This document shows positions 48,858 to 61,342 of a stretch of DNA of 64,000 bases, piece after piece (the first letter of the stretch is position 1; every line of letters starts with the position of its first letter). Origin of the DNA: Mixia osmundae IAM 14324 (Eukaryota; Basidiomycota; Mixiomycetes; Mixiales; Mixiaceae); the NCBI RefSeq assembly GCF_000708205.1, contig NW_014575562.1:187616-251615 (forward strand), written 5' to 3'. The translations under genes were made by a program, and so were the position numbers. The notes under the pieces were generated by a model that saw only the letters and a program-made list of their open reading frames with translations, did not search any database and was not told the origin of the DNA.

Positions 48858-51184
48858 TCAATGGACAGAGCGTCGTAATTTATCGAGCGTGACCAATGTC
48901 TCATCACAGTGCATGTTTGTACCCTGAGCGATTGAGAGCAGTCGGCCGATGTCGTTTACAGTGACATCGAGCTTCTTGGCAGGCGCCGCTGAAACGGCGC
49001 TGTCTTGACCCTGGACTCGCATTGATTTGAGTAGATCTTTGAGCCCCGTGACGCCCATTCTGCTCGCTCGGCGGTTTTGGCGTGGGGATCCGTCGGGTAT
49101 GAAAGGCGATGAAGGTGTAGATGCGGTTGAGGAGCTGGCCAGCAAGCTATCTATGACAATGCGATGTCTTTCTGCGCTGCTCTTTGGTTGATCCGTAGAC
49201 AAGCGCCCGGCAATCTCGCCCAGGAGGTCTTTAATCGTGCCCGCTTTGGCATTCTGACATGCTAGACGGTATCGAGCCAGCCAGTCCGTGTTGCCGACCT
49301 CTTCCTCAGACTCGCTGTCGACATCTGAACCGTCGCTGAGCAGGATGAGCATCTTTGCAATGTCCCACCAGATCGCAGAACGCTCGATTGCTTCCTTCAG
49401 GCTTGTGACCTGTATTGCGATTATCTCGACAAGGATGGAGTCGTATTCCGATTGAGCTAGTCTTAGATCTGGGCAATGTGGTCAGCGAAAGTGCTTATAG
49501 ATGGTATTGCCAATGACCCACTTTCGATCGTCACCTTGAACTGCCTGATCAGACGAAGATTCTCTGTGAGCTGGCCTTGCGTGCTCATTATCCTGCTGGG
49601 TATCTTGAGATTCCCCAGACTAGTCTGACGAGCATGTCTTTCGTCGAGACTGCCCGCTCTTTCGTTGAGATGGGGTCGTGCACCTCTCGCCCAAGGAGGA
49701 TAAGTCGACAGCTGTGCTGCCTTTTCATGCGCATCTAGCTCTGTATCTGACAGCGGCAACCGATCTGGTGTTCTGTCTATACCCCGTCGGAGAGGCGGTA
49801 AAGCTGTACCCGTCTCGTCCAACCCGTTCTGCTTATGACTTTGGCGGGATCTTGCGCCTAGCAAGCCAGAGAAGGACCGTGATATCCTGTTGCCTGCCGT
49901 GGCTCTTCTGTCTTCCTTGGGCGAGTCAGGCTGACCAGAGAGCGAAGGATGGAAAGAAGGTAGAACAGGGCTGAGGGTCACGAGATGAGCGTCCTCAACG
50001 TCGAAAGCGTCATCGGTAGCAGACAAGAGCGGCAATGCGCTAGAATGAGCGAGCGAGCCTTCCGAGTGCTGCGAGTCGGAAGTCCTGTAGCCTCTTCTGG
50101 TGATGTTGGCCTCTTCCTCTGCAGTCTGTAAAGAAGCCGTCCTCGATTTCTTTCGCAGTTTACGGGGCCGATGTGGAATCTGACTCGATCCGGATGCCAA
50201 GCTGGTCATACTACTGGGTGTGGTGACACTCGTGCCCGACTCGGGTGGAGAAGCATCCGTCTCGCGCTGTGATAGCGGAACGGCAGCTCGCAGAACGGAC
50301 GAACGCAACTCTTCCAATTTCGCCTCCGCATCTGCTTCCGGGGAGACAGAGTTCAGATTCGGACTAGCATGCGACATTGAGTTTCTGTTGAGTGCCAGGG
50401 AGGACATATCGTCTAGGGTGTTTTGCCAAGCCAGCGCGGGTCGCTTTGCAGCGTCTATTGCACCTGGGTCATCTATGTTCTGCTTTGTGACTGCACTCTC
50501 TGATGAGGATGTAACGAAGAGCGAGCGAGGTCGTCTGGCGACATACGAAGCTGACCGGCTGATTCGTCTGAACAGGCCAGGCTGCGACTGACTCGCTGGT
50601 CGTTCGGTCGCGCTTGTGGGTTGGTTGATGGGCGGTCTGCTGGGCACAGAGAGATCGAGAGGAGAAGGACGTAGTCCAGCAAGGCGTTGACTCGCTTTCT
50701 CTCTCTCTGCAAGGATGTCGAGAGCAGAATCGGGCGACTTGGGATCGCTGATGACTCTACGCGCGGCGCGTGTCGATTGGGTCGACGGCCTTCTCGACGT
50801 TGGCTTTGAGAGTCGGCCGGTGGCATGCGCTGTGTCATCTTGACCCCAGTCGGGTACTTCCTCCATCGAGACGTTCTCCTCTATGCTGTGCTCATTCGAA
50901 GCAGACCGAGACAACCGCTCAGGTAATTCGACCTGAGTGATCACCAGACCACCATGACTCGTGCGACCTTTCACGCTCGTCACGAAACTGTTCCGTTTGA
51001 AGTTTGTGGACTCAGCTGAGCGAGCAGAGGTCGTCTTGACGGGCGAGACGGAGAGAGAGCGACGTTGCAGTTGAGATGAAGTGGATGCTGCCAAGGCATT
51101 GTTCGGTATCGCATCCTCCTCGAACGCAAAGTCATCGTCCCAGCATTCCGAGGAGCCATGGGTCAGTGTGACTGTCGATGTCAT
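48858..51184 (-). CDS. Large Ser-rich protein with N-terminal WDDDF motif and helical C-terminus; possible Byr4/Bfa1-like
   Basis: About 760 residues. N-terminus ECWDDDFAFEED, then around 550 mostly disordered residues rich in Ser, Arg and Pro. The C-terminal about 220 residues look folded and helical: LTENLRLIRQFKVTIESNLR, SILVEIIAIQVTSLKEAIER, AIWWDIAKMLILLSDG. One GT-AG intron (GTGGGT donor) lies near 49460-49510. The acidic WDDDF start recalls septation/mitotic-exit proteins such as Byr4, but I see no decisive match, so function is unassigned. A longer frame upstream of 51184 is not coding by composition. The stop lies 17 bp from the KIN1 stop. Confidence 0.65.
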
Positions 51185-51325
51185 GCCCTCATCGCCCAGC
51201 ACACAGCACGAGACACACACGGCGGCGACGAGGGATGATCGAAGGAGACGACGCGCTTCGACCGCGAAGCCAAAGCCAAAGGTCGCCGCCGCCGCCCAGC
51301 GAGCCTGCCGAGATTGTCTGCCTGG

Positions 51326-51961
51326 ATGGCGAGCCAGACGAGCACCGGTACACTCAACGCGAGCACGACCGATCCCAGTATCTTCCAAGGCGCGCCAGGC
51401 GAGCGTCCCTCCTGATGTGCTACTGTCCACGTAGCTCAAGAGGAGTCAAACGCAGATGGCTATGTCATCCCACGCTGGCCGGCCTTGTACGATCCTTCGA
51501 AGCCCGGCGTGTATCTCTACTACCCCTACAGTCAGTCGTGGCTTCCTCCGATCATGCTCAAGCCGCTGAAGGCTAGGCGTGTCGTGACTAGCCATCTGGC
51601 GCTTCACCGTTTATTGGACACTGCTCCTCTCGGGCACCGTCTTCCTCGTCTCCGGCATCACCGCCTTTCTCTTTATAGGCAGAGGTAAATCGGGACGACA
51701 GCTCATGGCCGTCATTGCGATCCCCGTCGCGTTTGTCTTGTTCGGCATGATCACCATGTTTGTCTCTGCAACGATTGTAGGCAAGCTCCCGTCAAGTAAG
51801 CTATGGGGACCCTTGCTGACAAGTGAGCAGGCTTTGCACTCGCTGCACTGTACACTGCTGGCTTCTTGAGAATGTCGACCTGGGTGCCCTTTCTTTGGGC
51901 GCTCACTCAGATACTCGTCGTAACCATCTCGAGCTACTCGACTCTGCCGACAATCATGTAG
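51326..51961 (+). CDS. TMEM170-family four-helix membrane protein
   Basis: Four exons (51326-51347, 51435-51530, 51592-51795, 51831-51961) join to 150 residues. WRFTVYWTLLLSGTVFLVSG is the first span of the Tmemb_170 family, followed by LMAVIAIPVAFVLFGMITMF, ALAALYTAGFLRMSTWVPFL (family: A.Y.AGFRMSTW.P) and LTQILVVTISSYSTLPTIM. TMEM170 proteins act in ER shape and nuclear envelope in animals; the fungal role is not established. First exon is only 22 nt, so the start is inferred. The third intron is 35 nt. Confidence 0.75.
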
Positions 51962-52500
51962 CTCTCACAGCAGCTCTCTTGCACGAGATCGACTGCGCTA
52001 GGAACCTTACTGACATGATCAAGAGAGCGACATACTGATCAGATCATCTGTCGCCCTCCGGTGGCAAGCTGCAGACACTTTTGAGGCAGCGGGAACCACC
52101 AACTTCGCGACTAGCCTCACTCCGTCCGAAGAGTCTCGGACAGACAGCTCATCACTTGAGCCCCACGATGACAGCGTTCCTGCTTGGCACATCAGACAAC
52201 GCCATCATCGGGCTCTCTATAGCCGCTGCTCAACGTGGCAAGCGCTACGTGTCATACGCCCATGTCATACGCTTGCCGGACAGCACACACGGCACGCATC
52301 AAGACAGCCCTTCACGACGACACTTGATAGCGAGTGTTCTCCTGTAGGCCTTCTCTCCATAGGCTCTGCCATCTCTTGCAAGGCTTGCTGCTGCCTCTCG
52401 ACAAAACACGCGTGGCGTCTTGAGCTTGTTGAGAACCCCTCTGCGCCGTCAGCGTGCACGCTACACTGACGTGTGCCCCTTGATCGGTGTGGGCTCGGGA
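51962..52500. other. 539-bp region upstream of the heat shock factor gene
   Basis: Promoter/leader of the HSF gene; no supported gene. I looked for arrayed nGAAn/nTTCn heat shock elements and did not see a convincing set. Confidence 0.45.
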
Positions 52501-54426
52501 ATGGCAAGCCGTGCTGGCACGAGGAGCACGAGCCAGCACCCAATGTACCGTTCCAACGGAGCTGCAACGACTGATCGATCATCTTACTCACCCGACTTGA
52601 CCGTCCAGCCCGACACGCTGACGGGCACGACGAGCAGCGGGTCGGGCATGCACCCTCCTGGCAGTACCAGCATGGCTGCTCCCCAGCTGGCCATCGCCGC
52701 TACCGCTTCCGGCAAGGAGAAAGGACCTCCTGCCTTTCTCAACAAGCTCTACACGTACGGATTGGCCCTCTCGACAGTGTGGATGCTCAGGAAGATTGAC
52801 ATGGCTCGCATGACAGCATGGTTGAGGACGAGAGCTGTGACGATCTCATCCGGTGGAGCCCTGGCGGTCTATCGTTCATAGGCAAGTGCTCGTCCACGAG
52901 CTGACGCTGAGGAAGGAGCGACAGAGCTCATCGGACGGACGAGAGAACAGTGACGGACCCAGAGGGATTTGCAAAGCGGATACTCAAGCTCTGGTTCAAG
53001 CACAACAACTTTGGTTCCTTCGTCCGTCAACTCAACACGTACAACTTTCACAAAGTACCGAGGATCCAAGCCGGCGTTCTCGAGGCGACGCTCAATGAAC
53101 TGCCAGAGATGCTCGAATTTCGCAATGACTGTGCGCTCGCTTGGCTGTACCGAGCTCATCGCTGATGGTCTGTCTCGATCTCGCAGACTTTCGGAGGGGA
53201 CAGCCAGAGTTACTGATGGAGATCAAGCGAAAGAAAGCATCGGCAGAGGAGAACAGCGCGAATCCCCAACTCGATCTGGCCAACATCATGAGAGAGTTGG
53301 CAGCGATCAAGAGGCATCAATCCGATATTGCAGGCAATCTCGAATCGCTCCAGTCGTCCAACAAGACACTCTGGCAAGAAGCCATCTCCTCACGCGAACG
53401 TCACAAACGTCATCAGGAGACGATCAACAAGATCTTACGATTTCTCGCTTCCGTCTTCGGAGGCAAAGTCCTGCCCGGACCTGACGAGTCCGAGCTCCGT
53501 CATCTACCTGATGATGCCGCTAGCTCGAAGGAGCCCTCGCCTTTTACGCCCGCGTCGGATAAGGCCTTTACGAGGCCGGTAGCACGTCAGAACGGTGTCA
53601 TACCGTCTCCGCATGGCAAGAAACGATTGCTGATCGAACACCAACCGCTCGATGTTGATTCGGGCACGCCAGCCGGTCGAGCGGCAGAACTGATAGAGGA
53701 GATCGATGACGATGAAGCGGACACGCTGACGACGATTGGTAGAATTCACACTGCCAGTCATTCTCCGCCCGACTTCAGCCAATCTGCCACGCCTTCGCCT
53801 CACATGTCCAACACAGAAAAGTTTGGCAGCAATAACTCCCAGTTGGTACCTTATCTCGGAAGCAGTATGAAGAACCCTACACCGCAGGCATTGATCAGCC
53901 AGCTCAGTCCCGATCTAGACGACGATCTTACACAAAAGTATCAAGCACACCAGTCCAAATTGAACGAGGCCCACGATGATCACCATGCTATTTCTGCCCA
54001 GATGGATACACTCCAAGCTGCTCTGGACAGACTCGTCGGTAACCTGCCATTGGACGACAAGATGATCGACGTCCTCAGTACGGCAAACGAGAATGGTCTC
54101 ATCCAGTCTGAACTGCCGAGTCACTCTATTGAGCCGTCTGCAGACTTTGACCTCGATTCCTACTTGCGCCACTTCCGTATGTCTCTTCTCTCACCTCTGT
54201 TAGAAAACTCACGCTGATCGATCGGGGGCAACTAGCCACGACAGATTCCGGGCATGTTCAGCCTTTGCTCCAGAATGACAATGATGACAACTTGGGCAGA
54301 TATGTCGATATCGACACTCCCTCCGCTGACGATGCTGGTCAACCTCTCGGAGAACCAGCGAGCAAGAAGAGGGTGCGCGAAGAGAGCGCTACGCCCGTTC
54401 GAACGAGTCCGAGGCGGAAGAGCTGA
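52501..54426 (+). CDS. Heat shock transcription factor (HSF1-like)
   Basis: Exons 52501-52754, 52817-52881, 52951-53130, 53187-54176 and 54236-54426 join to 559 residues. DNA-binding domain: [76 protein letters not shown]. The linker and HR-A/B oligomerisation coil follow ([40 protein letters not shown]), then a disordered tail with [20 protein letters not shown] at the end. Binds heat shock elements as a trimer; relation to Hsf1 rather than Skn7 or Sfl1 is based on the absence of a receiver domain and the wing sequence. The intron inside the DNA-binding domain has a GC donor. Confidence 0.93.
52882..52950 (+). other. GC-AG intron in the HSF gene
   Basis: Donor ATAG/GCAAGT, acceptor AACAG, 69 nt. 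Splits the Val codon of SFIVTDPEGF, the invariant HSF strand. A GT two bases into the donor gives the wrong frame. Confidence 0.9.
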
Positions 54427-54515
54427 GACTTTGCTCCTCCATGTCACCTTTCGCCTTGTTCTTTTGTGCTTGCTGTTGTTGTTGCCTTGCGAACTATGCA
54501 TGCTCCTTCGCTCTT

Positions 54516-55189
54516 TCAACTAGCCAATACAACCCTTGCTGCTTCGACAATGATCTCATGCTCTACCGCGTGGATCTTTGTTTCTAAGGTCTCTAAAGTC
54601 TCCTGTTGATCGATGGCGATCTCTCTGATGACGATGGGCGGTCCTGCGTCTACTTCCGGGATGACATGATGGACCATACACCCTGTCGTTGTCACTCTGC
54701 CTTCTTTGTACGCTGACAGAGCTCTGGGTATCGCGTTGGCTCCGTCGAACGCGCCGGGCAAAGCAGGATGCAGATTGATGATCGGTATACCCTCGAGCAG
54801 CTTCAAGCCTTCCGCAGAAAGAACGTGCATGAATCCCGCTAGAACGATCAAGTGCGGTTGACCGGAGAGGATTCGTCTGGCCAGCTCGGTATCGTAATCT
54901 TGTCGTGTCCGGCTCGGGTCTTGCTTGAGAAAAGGTTGTAGAGCGAGGTAGTCTGTGGGGATACCGGCTTGTGAGGCTCGTACGAGTCCGTAGGCTGCTT
55001 TGCGGTTACTGATGACCAGACTGACTTGGCAATGGGGTAAGAGTGCGGGAGTACATGTGCATCCGTCCATCAAGGCTTGCAAATTTGATCCTGACCGTTC
55101 TCGTGTGAGCGTCAAGCGTGCAAGACTGTAGCGACAGACGAACCTGAGCCAGAGATGAGGACGACGATGCGTCGTTCGGCCGTCGACAT
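54516..55189 (-). CDS. ADE8: Phosphoribosylglycinamide formyltransferase (GAR transformylase)
   Basis: Third step of purine synthesis: formyl transfer from 10-formyl-THF to GAR. RIVVLISGSGSNLQALMDGC (GAR phosphate loop), VSLVISNRKAAYGLVRASQA, LIVLAGFMHVLSAEGLKLL, active-site block IINLHPALPGAFDGANAI, TTGCMVHHVIPEVDAGPPI and a final EHEIIVEAARVV helix. Monofunctional, as in fungi; animals fuse it to GARS/AIRS. One GT-AG intron lies inside SGSGS. Divergent from the Rho GEF gene (133 bp between starts). Confidence 0.94.
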
Positions 55190-55322
55190 GGCTCCAATGA
55201 CGAGCAAAAGTGATGTCACTGCGCAGAAAACCCGTTCGGTCAGTGAAAGGCAAGCAAGCGCGTTTGCCAAGAAGCGCGAAAGGCGGAGTCGTCGCCGTCG
55301 TCGTCGTGCTGGTCGGCTGACC

Positions 55323-58300
55323 ATGGCAGACAGCGACTATGCAGCCTCTCATCATGCCTACCATCCTACCCGGGGCGGGTCACACGACGATTCATCAGCG
55401 CGGCCGCCGCTAGCAACGAGGGGCAGCCGACCCGAACGCACAAGCTCACGCAATCACCTCGACCTCAACCCGTCCGAAGCTAGCTACTCTTCCCATCCCG
55501 CCAAAGGCAGCTTCCCAGTGAGGTCAGCGTACGATGGAGCTGATACGCGTAGGGCGATGGTAGAACAAGAGCAGAGACTGCAGGAGCTTTACGCGCATTT
55601 TGGTCCTCTGCCCGACAATTCTTCCTCCTCAAACTCATCGTCACGTCCCTTTCCGTCACAGCCGACAAGTCCAGATGGCCCAGAAGCAGACCCTGCAAGG
55701 AGTAGACCTGCACCTCGCGCCAACGGCGTCAGGAGGTTACCCGAACGACCCAGTTTGCCGAGTTTGCCTCTGCCTGGACTGCCACCCATACCGTCCAGTC
55801 CGGTCCAGCAAGAGCACGTACAATATGCCAGTCGAGCGAGAATATCAGCCTCACCTAGACCGCTACCCGTCGTGCCATCAACCTCATCCAACAGAGTACC
55901 AACGCCACCTACCGCCTGGCCAACTTCGCGGACCAATTCAGATTACTCCTTCCCGACCAGCAATGGCACACCAGCATCTTCTGATCCTACAGGGCAAGTA
56001 CCGTTTCCCCAACCGAGACCAGCACGACCGAGAACGACACCGAAGCGATCATCGCAGTTGTCAGACTCGTCTGAGCACCACCAGCGTACACCTTCTACTG
56101 CATTCAGTCGTCAGTCTACCGATACAACGACGAGTAGCGGCTGGCGACATTCGCTCGATCGAGGCTCCGAGACGAGCTTGTCCGCTCGTTCTACGACCAC
56201 CCTGGGGAGTTACAGAGAGAGTACTAAGAGCCCAGAGGTAGACAGGCAGAGATCGTCTTCTACCATGAGGCAAGGGGCACATCCGGATTGGCCAGACACG
56301 CCCGGGTTTGATGCACAGCTGCAGAGCACATCGTTCAGACCAGAAGTGAACTCGTCTGGCAGCTACAGACACGACTCGCTTCGACCTCAAGATGCCTTTG
56401 CTGCCTCGCAGAGGATACCGCTCAGACACCAGGCATCCTCCTTCTTTGCTCAGTCAGAAGTCTCCTTCGGCGGCAATACTGCCAGTCCGCCCCATGCTGC
56501 TATGCTGTCCTCCGTTGCGCGCTATGTGCTCGACAATACACCCTTGAAAGAGAACGTCAGACGATCTATACCCTACCCGAGTTCCTTCACAGGTACAGAC
56601 CTTGTCACGACCCTGCTTGCCATCCTCCCAGAGCACGAGTCGGGCGACCGCAAAGCAGCAACATTGCTCGCCAGAGAGCTTCACGCGCAACTCTTCTTTT
56701 TCGAAGTCCAAGATAATGGCATGACTTTGCATGACTCCGAGCGAGAGGTCTACACGTTTGGAGAGACGATGCCGACCATCAGCGGACAGGAGGAGAACCC
56801 GTATGCTGCACCGGGCCGAGAGGCAGCCGATCACTTCGCGACCGAGCTGCCTACTGCTGTTTTGACGGCTTACCTGGGCTGCTACTCGCCTTTTTGCGGA
56901 AGAGATCTGACTGGTGCAGACACCCTGTTTGCTTGCTATTCTCCTTCTTGCCCGAATAATCCAGCCAGGAGGGTATGCTTATGGTGTTGCTCGATTGTAT
57001 CCAAGCTGATGCAGTGGGCAGATTGGCGTCAAGCGGAAGGCAAGCTCGGGATCGCTCGCACAAAGCAAGGAAGAGGTATGCTACTTGCGACGCCTGTTGA
57101 CACTGTCTGATCTGTCTTGTCTGGCAGCGACGGGATGAAGACCGCGAATGGCCAGAACTCGTTCAGGCGAGCGTACGGGAAGCGCTTAACAAGACAGAGA
57201 TCGAGCGACAGTGTAACATCCATGAGCTCATCAGACTTGAGTCCAATTACCAACGCGAGCTCGGTTCCATTCAGACTGTCTTTGTCGACGCGCTCGTCAA
57301 GGAAGAGCCTCCCATCATACCCAAAGATCGTCTGCCTCGCTTTCTAGAAGATGTATGGGGCGGTATAGAAGCAGTCCGAGAACAGAGCGCAGTCTACCTC
57401 GACGCACTCAAAACTCGCCAACAAGAGCAATGGCCAGTCCTGCGAGCCATTGGCGATGTTGTTCTCGATGCTGCTCTCGCCTGGGCACAAGCTTACTTAT
57501 CTTGGATCGTCTACCAGCCCATGGCAGAAGTCTTCTGGCGACAAGAGAAAGCCGATAATCCCGCTTTCGATCGATTCCTGACCAGTTTCCCCTCACGCAT
57601 TCCAGGCCGTCACGAGTTCCGCGACTTGCATTTCAGAGCGATACCCCATCTTCAGCGTATCAAATTATCACTCGAGACCATACAGAAGCATACTGCACCC
57701 GAAAATCCAGATGTGGACAACGTCGCTGCGGCCATTGAGGTCATCTCCCGTCAGTTGCAAGAATGCGATGCTGGCGTCGCTCTCACAAACGCAAAGATAG
57801 AGAAACAAGTCCTCGCGCGAGGACTCATAGATCGCAATGGCAACTCCGTCGTGCGTATCGCCACATGCTCAAAGTATTGACGCTGACGGTTTTGCAGGAC
57901 CTGGGTGTGCTCAATCCTACCAGGCAGCTCATCCGACGCGGGCGTATGCTACGCAAGCCTGAAGGCATAAACGATTGGAGCGAGCTGCATGCCGTCCTGT
58001 TTGATCATTGCTTCGTGCTCACCAAAGAGCGCCGTCGCGGCAGTCGTTCGACGTTCACCATCTGGCGCAGACCGCTGCCGCTCGAGATGCTCGTCGTCTC
58101 TGGCTTCACCGAGCCACCTGTCTCGAGGAGTACAGGCTTCAGCCTACGCGCGATCACCGGTGGCACTGATCGATCAACGCCGCAACCTGGCTACACTCCA
58201 GCCACTGGCGATGAGCGGCTGGTCTATCCGATCACGTTCAGATATCTTGGCCGTCACGGAGGTACTTTCGTCCTCTTCGTCGATTCTCCGACTCAGCGTG

Positions 58301-59523
58301 CAGACTGGCAATCGAGTCTGACTGAAGCCACTCGCGCTCGCGAGCTCATGTGCGATCAGACGAAAGTCATCGAGCCTTTCGTCATGAGTGATCAGACCTT
58401 CGTCACTAAGGCACCTCCTGTCGAGCTTGCTCGGTCACATGGTACAAAGTCTGGCTCAAAGGTACCCTATGGTGCACCTACCTGCTCTACACCGTTTACG
58501 ATCGCCAGCGGGCGGCAACTTGTGGCTATTGGCAATCGCGATGGTCTCTGGATTGGTCTTCGACACGATCCGACTTCGCTGCGTCTTGTTGCGCACTTAC
58601 ATGACATCACACAATGCGCGGTCTTACAAGAGTTTGGTCTGATGGTCTTGCTGGCGCACAAGAAGCTATACGCTTACGCGATCTCAGCTCTGGTACCCTC
58701 CGGCTCCAACAGTGATGCACCGCTCGAGCCTCAGCATCTGAGCGGCAACAGGGATGTAGCTTTCTTCGATGTCGGTAAGACGAACGGTCAGACCTTGGTC
58801 ATCTACGTCAAGAAGTCTAGCGGCCAATCCGTTTTCAAAGCGCTCGCACCCGTGCCCATGAGCTCGCGCACGCAGAGTCGTGGCGTACTACGGCGCAAAG
58901 CAGAATGGTTCACAGTCTACAAAGACTTCTTCTTGCCAGCTGAAGCCTATTCGATCCTGTTCCTGCGCAGCCAGCTTGCTATCGTCTGCGCTCGCGGTTT
59001 CGAATTGATGGATATGAAAGTCGAGCCACTGCGCGCAACGAGTTTCCCTGAATGGTCGCAACTCAGAGCAGATCATCGCGCGATGGAATTGCAAGCGAGG
59101 TGCAGCAACTCGCGAGCTCTGGGCATGTTCAAGATCTCACCTGCCGTCTTCTTGTTCTGCTACTCCGACCTGGCTTTCTACACGGACAAGCATGGCGATC
59201 CGCTTCCGGATCGATACAAGGATATCATCGACTGGGAGTGTGAGCCGCGCGCAGTCGCTTACCAAGCACCTTTCATCCTGGCGTTCGATGTTAACGTCAT
59301 CGAAGTCAGGCATGCGGAATCAGGTCAGCTATTGCAAGTCATCAAAGGCAAGGAATTCGCATGTCTCTACAACGCTCAGGCAAGTTTATCGACGCAGCAG
59401 CCCGAATCCGGCTCACGCGTCGACGAGGGCGCTGCACACGTTCATGCTGCGCTAAACATTGGCAATCACTTTGCGATTGTCGAGTTTGCGCCGACGGGAC
59501 ATGCTCGTCAGCATTACGTCTGA
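55323..59523 (+). CDS. ROM2: Rom2/Rom1-like guanine nucleotide exchange factor for Rho1
   Basis: Activates Rho1 for cell wall synthesis and polarity. Long Ser/Pro-rich N-terminus (to about residue 370), DEP domain (VARYVLDNTPLKENVRRSIP, FTGTDLVTTLLAILPEHESG), DH domain (CNIHELIRLESNYQRELGSI, FRAIPHLQRIKLSLETIQKH), PH domain (GRMLRKPEGINDWSELHAVL, FDHCFVLTKERR) and C-terminal CNH domain (ATGDERLVYPITFRYLGRHG precedes it; then TIASGRQLVAIGNRDGLWIG and AVAYQAPFILAFDVNVIEVR). Two introns, at about 57077-57126 and 57851-57897. The start at 55323 (MADSDYAASHHAY) is preferred to an in-frame upstream ATG at 55155 that overlaps the ADE8 start. Confidence 0.93.
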
Positions 59524-59619
59524 CACTTCATTGTACTCGCTCTCAGGATGACGACATGATCACGAGACAGATTGTGCTTTTAGCTAGTGTGTGTTGTACA
59601 AACCGTGTCTTGCTAGCGT

Positions 59620-61247
59620 TCAGCTTACAATACTGAGCTCCCGCTTGCGATGAGGCGCGTAGATGTCCTTGTAGTCATCCCAGATCCTGAAAAAGGATGA
59701 GCGTGGCTGAGTAGGTCGGGAGACTTGACCGACCTGGTGAGCTCTTCGATATATCGCCCTTGCACCTCATACAATTCTTCGATAGATGGCTTTGCGTTTT
59801 GGGTGACCTTGACGGGTCGACCGACGACGCTCGTGATAGGATGTCGGAATGGTAGAAGCCCCAGGTTGTCTGTGCCATTTTAGCAGGAAGCGAGCGTAAA
59901 ATGGGAGATGCGCTTACAATTGAAGACGCCTCGCCCGTGTACGATGGCTGTTGATAGGTCAGCATGAGCATGCTACCAAGCCGGTGAGATACGTACGAAG
60001 CGTGAAGCCAAAGACAGATTGGAACTTTTTCTGCAGCGTGTATAGCCTCGTGCCCTTTTCGTTCGCTAATTGATCGAAGATCTGCAGGAGGCGCACAATT
60101 GGTCAGCTACACGAGCTGACGAAGGTGCTACACTTGCATCATTCTCTCCAAAAGAAAAGACGGGTACAAGATCTGCACCCTCTCTGATAGCGAGCTTGAT
60201 GAAACCCAATCTTTTCTTCAGTGTGAGATCGTTTGTGCCGGGATGAGCTGACAGTGACTCCGTCGCGCCGCCAACAACGATCGTGAGCGATGAGCCGGGG
60301 CCCTGTCTGAGGATATGCGAGCAGGACTTGTAGCTCACACTGCAGATGCCCATCGCCATGAGAAACTCGCGATAGAGTGGGATCTGGAAGTTGCTCGACA
60401 GTGTCATCAGATGCGGCTTGATGCCCGGGAAGATCTTTGAGAAGTTCGTAGCTACCCTCTCGCGTCATGAGTACAGTGTGCCGTCATACTTTGACGAAGG
60501 AGACAAACCATCTGAGCCAAAGTTGGAGACTGCGCCGATGCCGATGATTCCATGGGGATGATAGCCAAAGAGGTATGTCCGCTCAGCGGGCAATTCGGTT
60601 GTCTGCACGCCAGTAAGACTGATTGAGGTAGCCTTGTGCAGACGCATACTTTGATAAGGCTGACGGGGTAGTAGCCTGCAAATAGCTTGAAGAACTGGTG
60701 TCCTCTCAGCCAAGCACTTGGCCTTCCGCCATTGTCTTGTGCAGTGTCTGCCATACCCGCAGCCTCAGCGTGATCGCGCTTAGGATGTCCATGCACTTGC
60801 CGAACCCGAGTGCCCAGATGAGATAGACGATGATGATCGGCCAGAAAGGCGGTATCGAGCTGGATGTACTCTTCAGCTACGTCCGCATCCACGTGATGAA
60901 GAAGCTCGCCATAGCATGAAGAACAGAAACAGAGCAAACGGCAGTGAGACGCCCCATCCGACGACAGCGGCCGTCTGCAGTCGCCGAGCTCTGGGTATAC
61001 TCAGCGGAACGAATCTGCGATGGTCTGTCAACCTCATGCCACAGCTACTAGGCTATACGGGAGCGGACTGTATCGATGAGGAACGGCCAGTCTTGGGAGA
61101 GGTCGACTGGGACGGCAAGCTGATCTCCGCAGCTGCAGCGAGCTGCTTCGGGTTCTTAGCTTCGCCATTGCTCTCGATAGCTTCGGTCGTCGTCGATGGA
61201 CTTGCAGGCTTCGGCCTATCCTTCAGCTTCGACTGAGTCTCAGCCAT
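59620..61247 (-). CDS. DGA1: Diacylglycerol O-acyltransferase type 2 (Dga1)
   Basis: Makes triacylglycerol at the ER/lipid droplet. QFVPLSIPRARRLQTAAVV opens the conserved region (family: I.FAPL..P..RRLQT), a hydrophobic hairpin follows (PPFWPIIIVYLIWALGFGKC), then RTYLFGYHPHGIIGIGA with the HPHG active-site motif, NFSKIFPGIKPHLMTLSSNF, TIVVGGATESLSAHPGTN, LKLAIREGADLVPVFSFGEND-type region and FHGRGVFN. Ends KDIYAPHRKRELSIVS after a last intron. About eight introns; the one at 60860-60909 seems to use a GC donor. The 59620 stop comes from the final exon DDYKDIYAPH. Confidence 0.9.
60860..60909 (-). other. Possible GC-AG intron in DGA1
   Basis: Donor CTATG/GCGAGC, acceptor ATCCAG, 50 nt, correct phase to join FFML to SIPPFWPIIIVYLIWA. 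A weak GT donor (GTTCTT) 15 nt upstream is also in phase, so this one is unsure. Confidence 0.5.
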
Positions 61248-61342
61248 GACACGGCACCTCAATTCAAAGCAAGGACGACGTGCGCGGGGTACGCGAACTC
61301 TTTTGCAATTTGAGCTCTTTGAGACAGGCCGTCGTTCACGGT

